Positions 1-8,126 of a stretch of 20,479 nucleotides of DNA are shown piece by piece. Every line of letters begins with the position of its first letter. Within the stretch, counting starts at the first letter, position 1. Origin of the DNA: CAZPMC01 sp964587755 (lineage in GTDB: Bacteria; Bacillota; Clostridia; Acetivibrionales; DTU013); the NCBI GenBank assembly GCA_964587755.1, contig CAZPMC010000040.1, positions 1-20,479 of the forward strand, in the 5' to 3' direction. A model generated the notes under the pieces. That model had not been told where the DNA came from and ran no database searches. It was given only the letters and a program-made list of their open reading frames with translations. The translations under genes and the position numbers were made by a program.

Positions 1-56
1 AAAGGGTTAAAGATACTCAGTTTGGAAGGGCAATGCGAGAACTTGGAATCAATCTG
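1..56 (+). pseudogene. Transposase fragment (integrase-core, ISNCY/IS1202-like)
   Basis: The plus-strand frame starting at base 3 reads KDTQFGRAMRELGIN. This resembles the integrase-core segment of ISNCY/IS1202-type transposases, where a TQFGRA..ELGI stretch normally leads into SPQAKGR(V/I)ER. Here the expected continuation is missing: after about base 56 the sequence becomes an internal piece of a formate transporter on the other strand. Only about 18 codons lie in the window, and the part upstream is unseen. The family call is by eye from a short motif, so it is tentative. If right, it places an insertion-sequence remnant at the edge of a heavily rearranged block. Confidence 0.45.
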
Positions 57-172
57 TTAAACAAACCTGATTGTACCATCATGTAGGCTACAAATAAAGC
101 ACCAATGAAATTTCCGTTATAAACGATGATAAGGTTTTTTAACATATCCCCCCAATAAACCTTTTTGTCAAC
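56..172 (-). pseudogene. focA: Internal fragment of formate/nitrite transporter (FocA)
   Basis: Read on the minus strand in the frame of base 172, this encodes 39 residues, including MLKNLIIVYNGNFIGALF and AYMMVQSGLFN. The pattern (N.....Y.GNF.G.L.VAYM...GLF) matches an internal transmembrane segment of FocA/NirC pentameric formate channels, normally about 260-280 residues. There is no start codon context and no C-terminus. One end fuses to fhs at about base 170, in a different reading frame; the other meets the transposase scrap at about base 56. The fragment cannot make a channel. FocA exports formate, the product of the Fhs reaction run toward ATP synthesis, so it may once have belonged to the same operon. 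It lies on the same strand, downstream of fhs. Confidence 0.7.
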
Positions 173-1095
173 TTTTCGGCACCCAAATCAGCACCGAACC
201 CTGCTTCCGTTATAAGGTATTCGCTTAATTTAAGTCCTATTTTGGTTGCTATTATACTATTGCAGCCATGTGCAATATTTGCAAAAGGTCCGCCGTGAAT
301 AAAGGCAGGCGTATTTTCCAGTGTCTGCACAAGGTTTGGCTTTATAGCATCTTTTAAAAGTGCTGCCATTGCTCCATGTACATTCAAATCAGATGCGGTA
401 ACAGGCTTGTTATTATAATCAAAGGCGACTATAATTCTTCCCAGTCTTTCTTTAAGGTCTGTGGGATCTTTTGACAGACACAGGATTGCCATGATTTCAG
501 ATGCAACCGTAATCATAAAGCCATCCTGTCTTGTAAATCCATTGGATTTAGCCCCTAATCCTACTACTTCCCTGAGTGCCCTGTCATTCATATCAAGCAC
601 TCTCTTCCACACAATTTGGCGCGTATCAATCCCCAGGGTATTGCCTTGATGGATATGATTGTCAATACAAGCTGACAGAAGGTTATTGGCAGCTGTTATG
701 GCATGGAAGTCGCCAGTGAAATGAAGGTTGATATCTTCCATGGGTACAACCTGGGAATACCCGCCTCCGGTAGCACCACCCTTCACACCGAATACCGGTC
801 CCAGTGAAGGCTCTCTTAATGCTATAGACGCCTTTTTCCCTGCCTTTGCAAGTGCCTGTCCCAGCCCGACAGTCACCGTAGATTTGCCCTCTCCGGCAGG
901 TGTGGGATTAATGGCTGTCACCAGTATAAGTTTTCCGTCTTTTTTCTCCTTGAGACGTTCTAAAACATCCAGACTTATCTTTGCTTTGTATTTTCCATAG
1001 AGCTCTATCTCATTATCCAAAATACCCAGGTTCTTCGCCACTTCTGTAATAGGAAGCATTTTTGCCTCATGTGCTATTTCTATGTCGGTCTTCAT
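139..1095 (-). pseudogene. fhs: Formate-tetrahydrofolate ligase, C-terminally truncated
   Basis: The 318-residue product is the N-terminal part of formate-tetrahydrofolate ligase (formyl-THF synthetase, normally about 555 residues), a cytosolic one-carbon enzyme interconverting formate, THF and ATP with 10-formyl-THF. The ATP-binding loop TPAGEGKST lies near residue 65, followed by EPSLGPVFGVKGGATGGG, HFTGDFHAI and the HGGPFANIAHGCNS block. Family sequence is normal through GFGADLGAEK; the final ten codons (LTKRFIGGIC) come from reading focA DNA in the wrong frame. About 240 residues, including the C-terminal domain, are lost, so activity is unlikely. The start is intact, with a GGGGTG ribosome-binding site five bases before ATG. 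It lies 19 bases after the chimeric ftcD ORF, as in an operon. A complete fhs may exist elsewhere. Confidence 0.85.
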
Positions 1096-1114
1096 TTATT
1101 CACCCCAGTAACAC

Positions 1115-1546
1115 TTATTTCATTATTTGATATTCTATGACTTGGTTTAAACTGAAATCCTCAAGCTGCATATAGTAAGAAGCTGCATCTAACAATGCCT
1201 CCATCGGTGTCAGCCCGACAATCTCACTGCTTACCACAGAGACACCATACCTTTGGGCTTCAAATTTAACCATTTCAAAAACTCTATATAGCGAAGTTTT
1301 AGTATAGTCCGTCATGTTAATGGATACTTGCACAATACCCTTTTCCTTTAGATCTACACCCATTACATCACTAAATATTCCATGACCCCTTATGTATTGG
1401 AATCCGATTTTTTTTTGCACATAGTCTAATGAATCCAGAAACTCTTTTCTCAATGCAAGGCTCATATTTCCTGAACCAACACAGACTTTGAAATTTTTAC
1501 TGAACTTTTTCTCAGAATGCAAAGAACTCAAAACAATCTTTTTCAT
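1115..1546 (-). pseudogene. Chimeric ORF: GH39-like N-terminus fused to FtcD C-terminus
   Basis: This open frame of 143 codons joins two unrelated protein pieces. Residues 1-63 (VCVGSGNMSLALRKEF, then IGFQYIRGHGIFSDVMG) match the N-terminal part of family 39 glycoside hydrolases (beta-xylosidase type). Residues 64-143 (KEKGIVQVSINMTDY, YRVFEMVKFEAQRYGV, SSEIVGLTPMEALLDAA) match the C-terminus of glutamate formimidoyltransferase, which moves the formimino group from formiminoglutamate to THF in histidine degradation. The junction is in frame near 1356-1365, where both families are expected to carry Met-Gly, suggesting microhomology joining. A strong AAGGAGG site sits ten bases before ATG, so the hybrid is probably translated. 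Neither half holds a complete catalytic domain. I label it a pseudogene; a new function is possible but unsupported. Confidence 0.75.
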
Positions 1547-1649
1547 ATCAACTTGACCTCCTTTTGAAATACCGTTCAGAACTCTCTGGCTGAATCAAGT
1601 TTATGTTATCATAAGCCTTCTGCTATAAGAATACGTAATCTTAAGATTG

Positions 1650-1677
1650 TTTACATAATATTATTTCATTTTATCAA
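1650..1677 (+). promoter_or_regulatory. Candidate promoter for the ymaF-like gene
   Basis: TTTACA at 1650-1655 and TATCAA at 1672-1677 are 16 bases apart and lie about 70 bases before the ymaF-like start. The -10 is imperfect (4 of 6). A second TTTACATAATA occurs at 1700, so other choices are possible. Weak call. Confidence 0.3.
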
Positions 1678-1747
1678 ATATGTTCACTCAATTGGCTGGT
1701 TTACATAATAATAATAGTAGTAGAAAGAAATATCGGAGGTATTCTAT

Positions 1748-2071
1748 ATGCATTCACATTTCTATGTAGGCAAAACCTCATATAATGACGGTCATTGGCA
1801 TGATTATAAGGGGACGACAAGCAGCGACCCTGATATTGCGGGTCATGTTCACTACATGAGTGGAAGCACTTCAGTAGATGACGGTCATTCTCACGGATAC
1901 CGTTCTGCCACCGGTCCTGCCATATATTTAGACGGAAAGCACTATCACATGTACTGTGGAGTAACAGAGATTGCAGACCAACACACCCACACTTATAATG
2001 CCTCGACATCAATCTATCATACAGACTATTACAAGAAATGTTCCCAGAAGAATCCTCAGAAAAAAGGCTAG
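1748..2071 (+). CDS. YmaF-family histidine-rich protein
   Basis: This 107-residue protein has no signal peptide or membrane segment. It carries six HxH pairs, at residues 2/4, 16/18, 33/35, 47/49, 65/67 and 79/81. Spacing alternates 14 and 17-18 residues, giving three repeats of about 31-32 residues, each with two histidine pairs. Units such as DGHWHDYKGTTS match the YmaF family, known from Bacillus and Clostridia but without an assigned function. The histidine pairs suggest metal binding, most likely zinc or nickel; this is inference. The start is set by the GGAGG site about eight bases upstream. The C-terminus is lysine-rich (KKCSQKNPQKKG). It stands alone, is convergent with the RNase G operon and shares its terminator. 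Confidence 0.82.
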   Translation: MHSHFYVGKTSYNDGHWHDYKGTTSSDPDIAGHVHYMSGSTSVDDGHSHGYRSATGPAIYLDGKHYHMYCGVTEIADQHTHTYNASTSIYHTDYYKKCSQKNPQKKG

Positions 2072-2081
2072 CTTGCAGAAC

Positions 2082-2108
2082 AAAAGCTGCTCAATTTGAG
2101 CAGCTTTT
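2082..2108. terminator. Bidirectional intrinsic terminator
   Basis: AAAAGCTGCTC (2082-2092), loop AATTT, GAGCAGCTTTT (2098-2108): a perfect 11-bp stem. The outer A/T tracts supply U-runs for both strands. It serves the ymaF-like gene from the left and rng from the right; the rng stop codon at 2107-2109 overlaps the last stem bases. Confidence 0.88.
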
Positions 2109-3378
2109 ATGTTATTTTCCCGCTATACGGAAGCTTACCTGTCCCGCCGCATTGGGGGCAGTCTGTATGCATCATGGTGCTCAGCTCACTTCTGACCTTT
2201 TTTCTTGTCATTTCAATCAGTCCAAGACCTGTCATGCCAACCACCGTTGTTTTTGTCCTATCCCTTTTCAGTGCTTCCTTTAATGTATCGAGTATCATTT
2301 GCTGGTTCTCATGCCTATGCATATCTATAAAGTCAATTATAATAATTCCGCCAATATCTCTGAGTCTTATCTGTTTTGCGATTTCCTTGGCAGCGTCAAT
2401 ATTAGTCTTCAGGACTGTTTCCTCAAGATTGCTGTCTCCCACATATTTGCCTGTGTTGACATCAATCACTGTTAGTGCTTCGGTTTTGTCGATTATAAGG
2501 TATCCCCCGCATTTTAACCAGACCTTTCTAGATAGTGCTCTTTCAATCTTCTTTTCTATCTGGTAATAATCAAATATTTCATATTCCTTAAAATAATAGT
2601 TTACCCTGTTTAAAAGAGCCGGGGACAACATTTTAACCAGCTCCAAAACCTTCTCATACTGGGCCTTGTCATTGATGAGCAGCCGATCTATATCGGACGT
2701 GAACAAATCCCGGACAGTTCTGTAAACCAGGCATAAATCTTTATGTATACAACGGGGCACCTGTCCTGATTTTTCCTTTAGCTTTATACTTTCCCACAGC
2801 TTTAAAAGAAACTCCAAATCTCTGGTAAAATCCACCTCACTCATGCCTTCAGAGGCTGTGCGCACTATCAGGCCCATGCCGGCAGGCTTTAGTTTCTCTG
2901 CAATTGCCTTTAGCTTTGAGCGCTCCTCTTCATCTGTTATCCTTCTTGACACGCCTGTATAATCAGCATTGGGTAAAAGTACAAGCTGACGTCCCGGTAA
3001 TGTGATATGGGTGGTGACTCTTGCTCCCTTTGTACCAATGGGCTCTTTTATGACCTGAACCGTCAGCTCCTGACCAACCTTCAAAAGCTCACCAATATTG
3101 TACCCCTTTACATCATGAGCAGTCTCATCCTCATCGTCGGCATAATCCTTTTTTGCCACGACCTCTCCCACATATAAAAAGGCATTTCTTTCAAGACCTA
3201 TATCAACAAAGGCTGCCTGCATTCCCGGCAGTACAGAGCAAACCTTTCCTCTGTAGATATTGCCTAGTGTTCTTTCGCAAGAGGCGTTTTCTATAAAAAT
3301 CTCTGCCAGATCGTCATCCTCAAGCAAAGCGACTCTGGTTTCCTCTTCTTTTATGTCAATAATTAATTCGTTAGCCAA
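2107..3378 (-). CDS. rng: Ribonuclease G (RNase E/G family)
   Basis: The 423-residue protein is an RNase E/G-type endoribonuclease that cuts AU-rich single-stranded RNA in rRNA maturation and mRNA turnover. The N-terminal S1-like domain spans about residues 35-125 (GNIYRGKV, AFVDIGLERNAFL). The magnesium-binding aspartates are in VIDVNTG (D306) and IIDFIDM (D349). The zinc-link CPQC (C407, C410) mediates dimerisation. The protein ends 13 residues after the zinc-link, so it lacks the long C-terminal extension of proteobacterial enzymes. It starts with TTG after an AGGTGG site; the MANE start fits the family. It is the last gene of the radical SAM-DUF2344-rng operon. In many Clostridia rplU, a small protease gene and rpmA follow; here a terminator follows. 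Confidence 0.93.
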   Translation of the reverse strand: MANELIIDIKEEETRVALLEDDDLAEIFIENASCERTLGNIYRGKVCSVLPGMQAAFVDIGLERNAFLYVGEVVAKKDYADDEDETAHDVKGYNIGELLKVGQELTVQVIKEPIGTKGARVTTHITLPGRQLVLLPNADYTGVSRRITDEEERSKLKAIAEKLKPAGMGLIVRTASEGMSEVDFTRDLEFLLKLWESIKLKEKSGQVPRCIHKDLCLVYRTVRDLFTSDIDRLLINDKAQYEKVLELVKMLSPALLNRVNYYFKEYEIFDYYQIEKKIERALSRKVWLKCGGYLIIDKTEALTVIDVNTGKYVGDSNLEETVLKTNIDAAKEIAKQIRLRDIGGIIIIDFIDMHRHENQQMILDTLKEALKRDRTKTTVVGMTGLGLIEMTRKKVRSELSTMMHTDCPQCGGTGKLPYSGKIT

Positions 3379-3396
3379 AATTCCACCTCTATATTT

Positions 3397-4140
3397 TTAC
3401 AATTTGACACTGTCATTTAATACCGATTCGTCCAATGGGTCAAAAAGCTTAGAACCCTTCCCCACATAAAGAGCCCTGCGGTGTACTCTTCTTGTTTCCA
3501 CCAGTATGTCTGTATGTTCAGCCAAAGCCTTTAAAAAAAGGTCAGGCTTAAGGTTTGCAACATTTCCGGCTTTAAATCCAGCCGTAATTTTCAAGACAGT
3601 TTTGAAAGCCTCATATCCTGGCGGTTTTTCTTCTATTTCTCCAACCGATACATTCAAAATCAACGGTCTGATATTTATTTCCTTGACGCCGCCCTTACTC
3701 TCCTTGAGAGCCATTATACTTTCTTGTTCCATGAGCTTATTTATTTTTTCTTCAACCGAAGCTGTCGAAACTGTTTCTCTCAGGAATATATCTATTTCAT
3801 AATCTGCAGCAGCAATTGAAGCCATTATATTTGCTTTTGTATTCTTATATGAAGCTGCCGTTATTCTTATCCCTACAGGAAGTGACTCATTCAGCTTTTC
3901 CATAAAGTCTGCCGTATCAACTTCCCGGGTCAAATCAAAATCGGCATACTCTGCATCACTTGTCACACCTACCGCCAGCGGAAGTCCAAATACCATCTGG
4001 GGATGGGGGTTAAACCCTTTGGAATATGCTATGGGTAAGGAAGAACGTCTTATTGCCCGTTCAAAAACCTTCATTATATCAAGATGTCCGATAAATTTAA
4101 CAGCTTCACCCCGGGAAAATCTTATCCTAATTTTATTCAC
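3397..4140 (-). CDS. DUF2344 (radical SAM-linked) protein
   Basis: The 247-residue protein belongs to the DUF2344/TIGR03936 family, almost always encoded next to the TIGR03960-type radical SAM protein and sometimes fused to it. The family start (IRIRFSRG.AVKFIGHLD) is near residue 4, followed by AYSKGFNPHPQMVFGLPLAVG. I choose GTG at 4140: it has an AAAGGAG site about nine bases upstream and places the family start at the N-terminus, whereas longer readings run back through the radical SAM gene. It overlaps that gene's stop by eight bases, implying translational coupling. The biochemical role is unknown to me; linkage to RNase G and ribosomal genes in many Firmicutes suggests RNA or ribosome modification. 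Confidence 0.88.
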   Translation of the reverse strand: MNKIRIRFSRGEAVKFIGHLDIMKVFERAIRRSSLPIAYSKGFNPHPQMVFGLPLAVGVTSDAEYADFDLTREVDTADFMEKLNESLPVGIRITAASYKNTKANIMASIAAADYEIDIFLRETVSTASVEEKINKLMEQESIMALKESKGGVKEINIRPLILNVSVGEIEEKPPGYEAFKTVLKITAGFKAGNVANLKPDLFLKALAEHTDILVETRRVHRRALYVGKGSKLFDPLDESVLNDSVKL

Positions 4141-6001
4141 AGCAGAAGCGCTCCTTTCCTGTATCATAGCAAATACCCTGTTTAAATACAGCTGCACCGC
4201 AGCCTGTACATTCCCTGATACAGTTTGGAGTAACCTCTCCCCGTTGGGCTTTGCGGTTTTCACGAAGCAGGTGCTTTTTTGTAACACCAACATCTATATG
4301 CTCCCAGGGGAATATTTCCTCGTGGCTTCTCTTTCTGTTAGCATAAAATGCAGGATCTATTCCGCATTCCTCAAAGGCTTTGAGCCAAGCATCATACTTA
4401 AAATGCTCACCCCAGCTGTCAAATCTGCAGCCTGACTCCCATGCTTTTTTAAGAACATCGCCCACTTTTCTGTCACCCCTTGCAAAGACTACCTCTAAAA
4501 AGCTTAACTCAGGGTCATGCCAGCTGTAGCGTATATGCCGGTTCTTTATATTGTCTTTGAGATATTGCTGCTTCTTACTTAGCATCTCAATAGTATCTTG
4601 AGGTTCCCACTGGAATGGTGTAAAAGGCTTTGGCACAAAGGATGATGTGCTTATTGTGACCTCAAGGCCTCTACCTCTTTGACTTTTTGGTATTTTATAA
4701 TATTCATCAACAACCTTTCGCCCAAGTACAGCTATTCCTTCAATATCCTCCATCGTCTCTGTCGGCAATCCTATCATAAAATAGAGCTTAACACCCCTCC
4801 AGCCTCCTGCAAAAGCAAGGCTCACAGAATCCAGGAGATTTTCTTCAGTAACCCCTTTATTAATGACATTCCGGAGTCTCTGGGTTCCTGCCTCAGGTGC
4901 AAAGGTGAGTCCGCTCTTTCTTACCTTTTGTGCCTTTTGCATCAAATCAAGTGTAAAAGAGTCTATCCTCAGGGACGGAAGAGCCAGATTTACCATCTTA
5001 GGCTCCATTTCATCTATCAGCTCAGATGTTAATTGGGGAAGACAGGAATAATCACTTGTGCTCAATGAAGTCAGTGATATTTCTTCATATCCTGTGCTTT
5101 TTACCAGCCTTCTTGCCATCTCCTTGAGCCTGTCAACGTTCCTTTCTCTCACCGGCCTGTATATGTAGCCTGCCTGGCAGAATCTACAGCCTCTTGTGCA
5201 TCCCCTGAAAAGCTCCAGCATTATTCTGTCATGAACTATTGCAGTATACGGAACAACCATTTTATTCGGGTAATAAACCTTATCCAAATTGCCTATTATT
5301 CTCTTTCTTATCTTTGCGGGATAAGCCGGATCAATAGGCTCAATACCTTTTACTGTGCCATCCTCATTGTATGATACTTCATAAAACCCCGGCACATATA
5401 TTCCTTCAATTTTTGCTATTCTTTTTAAGAAATCTTCCCTTGAAGAGCTCTCCTTCTTCCACTCTTTAAAACAGTCCATTACCTCGTTTATTATTTCCTC
5501 GCCCTCACCAAGCATAAAGAAATCAATAAACTGAGCAAGAGGTTCGGGATTGTACGCGCAAGGTCCACCGGCACATACAAAAGGCATTCCGTCCTGCCTA
5601 TCCCTGCTTAAAAGCGGAACACCCGCCAAATTCAGCATATTTAATAGATTCGTATAGCTCATTTCATATTGGAGTGTAAAGCCTATGAAATCAAAATTAG
5701 CCACCGGCGCTCTTGACTCCAGTGAGAACAGGGGTATGCCGTTCTCGCGCATTTTTGCCTCCATGTCAACCCAAGGGGCAAAGACTCTTTCACAGCATGT
5801 ATCATCTCTTTCATTAAGAAGATGGTATAGAATTTTCATTCCCAGATGTGACATACCTACCTCGTACACATCAGGAAAACAAAAAGCAAACTTTATATCT
5901 ACTGAACTATGATCCTTTTTAACGCTGTTCCACTCGCCACCAGTGTATCTGGCAGGCTTTTCAACGCTAAGAAGTATTTCATCTCTGATATTTACCGACA
6001 C
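4133..6001 (-). CDS. TIGR03960-type B12-binding-like radical SAM protein
   Basis: The 622-residue protein begins with a cobalamin-binding-like domain (FCFPDVYEVGMSHLGM near residue 40; FIGFTLQYEMSYTN near 105; a GGPCAYNPEPLA loop near 145). The radical SAM core follows with the iron-sulfur motif C-TRG-C-RF-C (C268, C272, C275 from the start used here). A cysteine-rich tail (CIRECTGCG, then CC near the end) may hold a second cluster. It resembles the YgiQ/MiaB-like superfamily; the substrate is unknown. The GTG at 6001 is preferred because GGAGG lies five bases before it; an ATG at 6013 and a TTG at 6019 lie upstream but leave that site inside the coding region. It is the first gene of the operon with the DUF2344 gene and rng. 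Confidence 0.88.
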   Translation of the reverse strand: MSVNIRDEILLSVEKPARYTGGEWNSVKKDHSSVDIKFAFCFPDVYEVGMSHLGMKILYHLLNERDDTCCERVFAPWVDMEAKMRENGIPLFSLESRAPVANFDFIGFTLQYEMSYTNLLNMLNLAGVPLLSRDRQDGMPFVCAGGPCAYNPEPLAQFIDFFMLGEGEEIINEVMDCFKEWKKESSSREDFLKRIAKIEGIYVPGFYEVSYNEDGTVKGIEPIDPAYPAKIRKRIIGNLDKVYYPNKMVVPYTAIVHDRIMLELFRGCTRGCRFCQAGYIYRPVRERNVDRLKEMARRLVKSTGYEEISLTSLSTSDYSCLPQLTSELIDEMEPKMVNLALPSLRIDSFTLDLMQKAQKVRKSGLTFAPEAGTQRLRNVINKGVTEENLLDSVSLAFAGGWRGVKLYFMIGLPTETMEDIEGIAVLGRKVVDEYYKIPKSQRGRGLEVTISTSSFVPKPFTPFQWEPQDTIEMLSKKQQYLKDNIKNRHIRYSWHDPELSFLEVVFARGDRKVGDVLKKAWESGCRFDSWGEHFKYDAWLKAFEECGIDPAFYANRKRSHEEIFPWEHIDVGVTKKHLLRENRKAQRGEVTPNCIRECTGCGAAVFKQGICYDTGKERFCCE

Positions 6002-6019
6002 ATTTACCTCCATAAGCAA

Positions 6020-6044
6020 ACAAGCGATTCTATCATTCGCTTGT
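6020..6044. other. Inverted repeat in the leader of the radical SAM operon
   Basis: ACAAGCGA (6020-6027) and TCGCTTGT (6037-6044) can form an 8-bp stem with a 9-base loop. It lies between the MFS stop (6110) and the ribosome-binding site of the radical SAM gene. The downstream T-run is poor, so it could be a weak terminator for the transporter or a leader hairpin. Confidence 0.4.
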
Positions 6045-6109
6045 CTGATCCAAAGTTATTTCTGCAACTAATAATATACCCCATAAGAGAAGCATTTAGC
6101 AACTCAACT

Positions 6110-7465
6110 TTAAGCAGAAACCTTCCTGACACCTCTGTGCCACCTTGCAAGATATGACATGGACGCTGCTACTCTTAAAGCTCCTACGATAACCATAGCA
6201 ATAAATATGCTCGATTTATTGTAGACCCATACGCCCACAAGCGGCGCAACAAATCCGGTTGTATTAGTAAGTGTATTAAATACAGAAATATACACTGTTT
6301 TGTTCTCATTTGGGAGAGTCTCAAGAAGGCTATAGAAAAGAGACAGGTTAAAGCCTGCCAAAAAGGCTCCTGACATGGTATTTAAAAGCAGTATAACAGG
6401 AAAGCTTAACTGAACCCCATAGAACAGTGGATTTATGGCAACCCCTGCTGCGCCGAGAAATAGAGCCAGGTTTGACCCTTTTTTCTCTGCAAGCCTGGTC
6501 CAGCGGGAATATGACACAAACTGCGCAAGCCCTCCTACAAGGCTTATAAGGCTTAGTTGAAACTCATTGAGCAGTGCATAATCCACATTGTAAATAAAAT
6601 ATAAAGGCCACCCCATCTGCCATGAGAAGTGAAATGCAATGCCGCATGCACAAAAAATAATGAACTCTTTGTTTTTAATTATGCCCGCAAAATCCGACTT
6701 TTTTATTTTAAATGAAATCTTACTTTTATGGTTGACCAAAGAGTTTTCCGCGGGTTGTCCTAAGTTTTCTTGCACTTGTCTGGCATCCGGCAAAAAAGCG
6801 CTTTCAACATGCTCCGTCCGCTTTTCATCAACCTTGGAGAACAAGTACAACTGAAATAAGGTCAGTGCAAAGCAAGCCAAGTAGAACATTTGGTACAAAA
6901 ACAGTCTTTCTTGCTCGTTCTTTGGTATCGAAGTCAACATAATTCCTGAAATCAGGACTGTAAACAGCCCTGCAAAGGAGCCGAATTTACTTCTGACGGA
7001 GTAAACCCTCTTTGCATATGTGCCTGTAAAGTTGTCGGCAAAAAAGGATTGCCATGTTGCCAAATAAAGTGAGTTTGGAAAATTCAACAGCCCTATGAAA
7101 ATCACATACAAAATAACCTTCGCCTCATGGGGAATAGAGGGTATAAATGCTATTACACCGTAAAAAAAGCTGCTTATACCAAGCAACACTAACACGGTCT
7201 GTTTTTTTCGGTTAACCCGTTCTATCACTATCCCAAGGGGAATCAGTATAAAAATTGCCACCAAAGGCGGAATTGAGTTCAGCAAAGCGATATGAATGTC
7301 TTGGGCCCCCATCCTCTTTGCAAACATCTGGATAAACGGATTGTATAAATTAAATACCATCGTGTAGACAATCCCCTCAAATACGAGGAACATCGCCCGT
7401 GAAGGTTTTTTTCTAAATAGTCGCATTCTTTTTGCATCCTGTACATATTGTTTGCTGTGTTTCAA
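6110..7465 (-). CDS. Major facilitator superfamily transporter
   Basis: The 451-residue integral membrane protein has about twelve hydrophobic segments in two halves, separated by a polar stretch near residues 210-255 (ending in a KISFKIKKSDF segment). The N-half loop after segment 2 carries a basic turn (ERVNRKKQ), in the place of the usual MFS loop 2-3 motif. No substrate signature is visible; sugar, drug or peptide transport cannot be separated by eye. It lies upstream of the radical SAM operon on the same strand, 108 bases from that gene's start, with an inverted repeat between, so it is probably a separate unit. ATG at 7465 is the natural start; no strong ribosome-binding site is evident. 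Confidence 0.85.
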   Translation of the reverse strand: MKHSKQYVQDAKRMRLFRKKPSRAMFLVFEGIVYTMVFNLYNPFIQMFAKRMGAQDIHIALLNSIPPLVAIFILIPLGIVIERVNRKKQTVLVLLGISSFFYGVIAFIPSIPHEAKVILYVIFIGLLNFPNSLYLATWQSFFADNFTGTYAKRVYSVRSKFGSFAGLFTVLISGIMLTSIPKNEQERLFLYQMFYLACFALTLFQLYLFSKVDEKRTEHVESAFLPDARQVQENLGQPAENSLVNHKSKISFKIKKSDFAGIIKNKEFIIFCACGIAFHFSWQMGWPLYFIYNVDYALLNEFQLSLISLVGGLAQFVSYSRWTRLAEKKGSNLALFLGAAGVAINPLFYGVQLSFPVILLLNTMSGAFLAGFNLSLFYSLLETLPNENKTVYISVFNTLTNTTGFVAPLVGVWVYNKSSIFIAMVIVGALRVAASMSYLARWHRGVRKVSA

Positions 7466-7717
7466 TTACATTCTAACATAATATTGCTTTTTTCGACAGA
7501 TGAAAAATACATAGAGATTTGATGGTGCATTTAATAGGTTTTGTCTAACTTAATCATTTCATTCCCCAGCTCAATGTTCTCTATATGAAGGCGATTTCTT
7601 GCTACAATAATTATGTTCATAGTATAGAGTGGCTTTGGAGATGATTTGTTTTCTTGGCTTGCTTTTTGCATTTAAGCCCCCTCCATTCAGTTTTTCTCGA
7701 TTTATACCTTCCCTTGA

Positions 7718-8062
7718 CTATTCCTCGCTTTCCGGCTTTGCCTCGATTAGGTCCTTTGCAAGTTCATATAGTTTTGACGGCACAAAAATGTCAATAGCAG
7801 AGGCTACACTGCCCATATATATCTTCAAATATCCTCCTGCGTCCCGATACTTTCTTAATACAGGAATCTTATATGAATTCAGCAAAGCCTCCAACATATC
7901 CGCTTCTATATTGTTATATACAGTTGTGAGGTACTTCTCATGATCGTAAACAGGCTTCTCTTCATTTTCATCTTCATGTTTTTCAACCAGATTGGAATTA
8001 CAATCGGTGCAGGTTGAGAAGTTTTCTCTATATTCGATTCGGCATTTGGGGCACCAAGGCAT
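7718..8062 (-). CDS. Zinc-ribbon DUF2007 protein
   Basis: The 114-residue cytosolic protein starts with a zinc ribbon (WCPKC...CTDC, C4/C7 and C18/C21). After an acidic linker comes a DUF2007 domain (TTVYNNIEADMLEALLNSYKIP, ending VPSKLYELAKDLIE). DUF2007 is a small ferredoxin-like fold often listed as a putative signal-transducing protein; its ligand is not known. The start has GAGGGA seven bases upstream. It appears monocistronic: the broken hicA lies 64 bases upstream, and 252 bases without a recognisable gene (7466-7717) separate it from the MFS gene. Confidence 0.82.
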   Translation of the reverse strand: MPWCPKCRIEYRENFSTCTDCNSNLVEKHEDENEEKPVYDHEKYLTTVYNNIEADMLEALLNSYKIPVLRKYRDAGGYLKIYMGSVASAIDIFVPSKLYELAKDLIEAKPESEE

Positions 8063-8126
8063 TATTATCCCTCACAATCTTTTATATGATTTTTCGTTTG
8101 AAAAAACACATATGGCAATCTTGAAG

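Noticed and set aside
461..1000. Plus-strand open frames across fhs
   Set aside because: They lie antisense to a clear fhs coding sequence and show no family pattern or ribosome-binding site.
1701..2012. Minus-strand frame of 103 codons opposite the ymaF-like gene
   Set aside because: Cys/His-rich only because it is the complement of the histidine-rich repeats; no ribosome-binding site or family likeness.
4141..4293. Upstream extension of the DUF2344 protein to 4293
   Set aside because: The extra residues come from the radical SAM coding region in another frame; the GTG at 4140 has its own ribosome-binding site.
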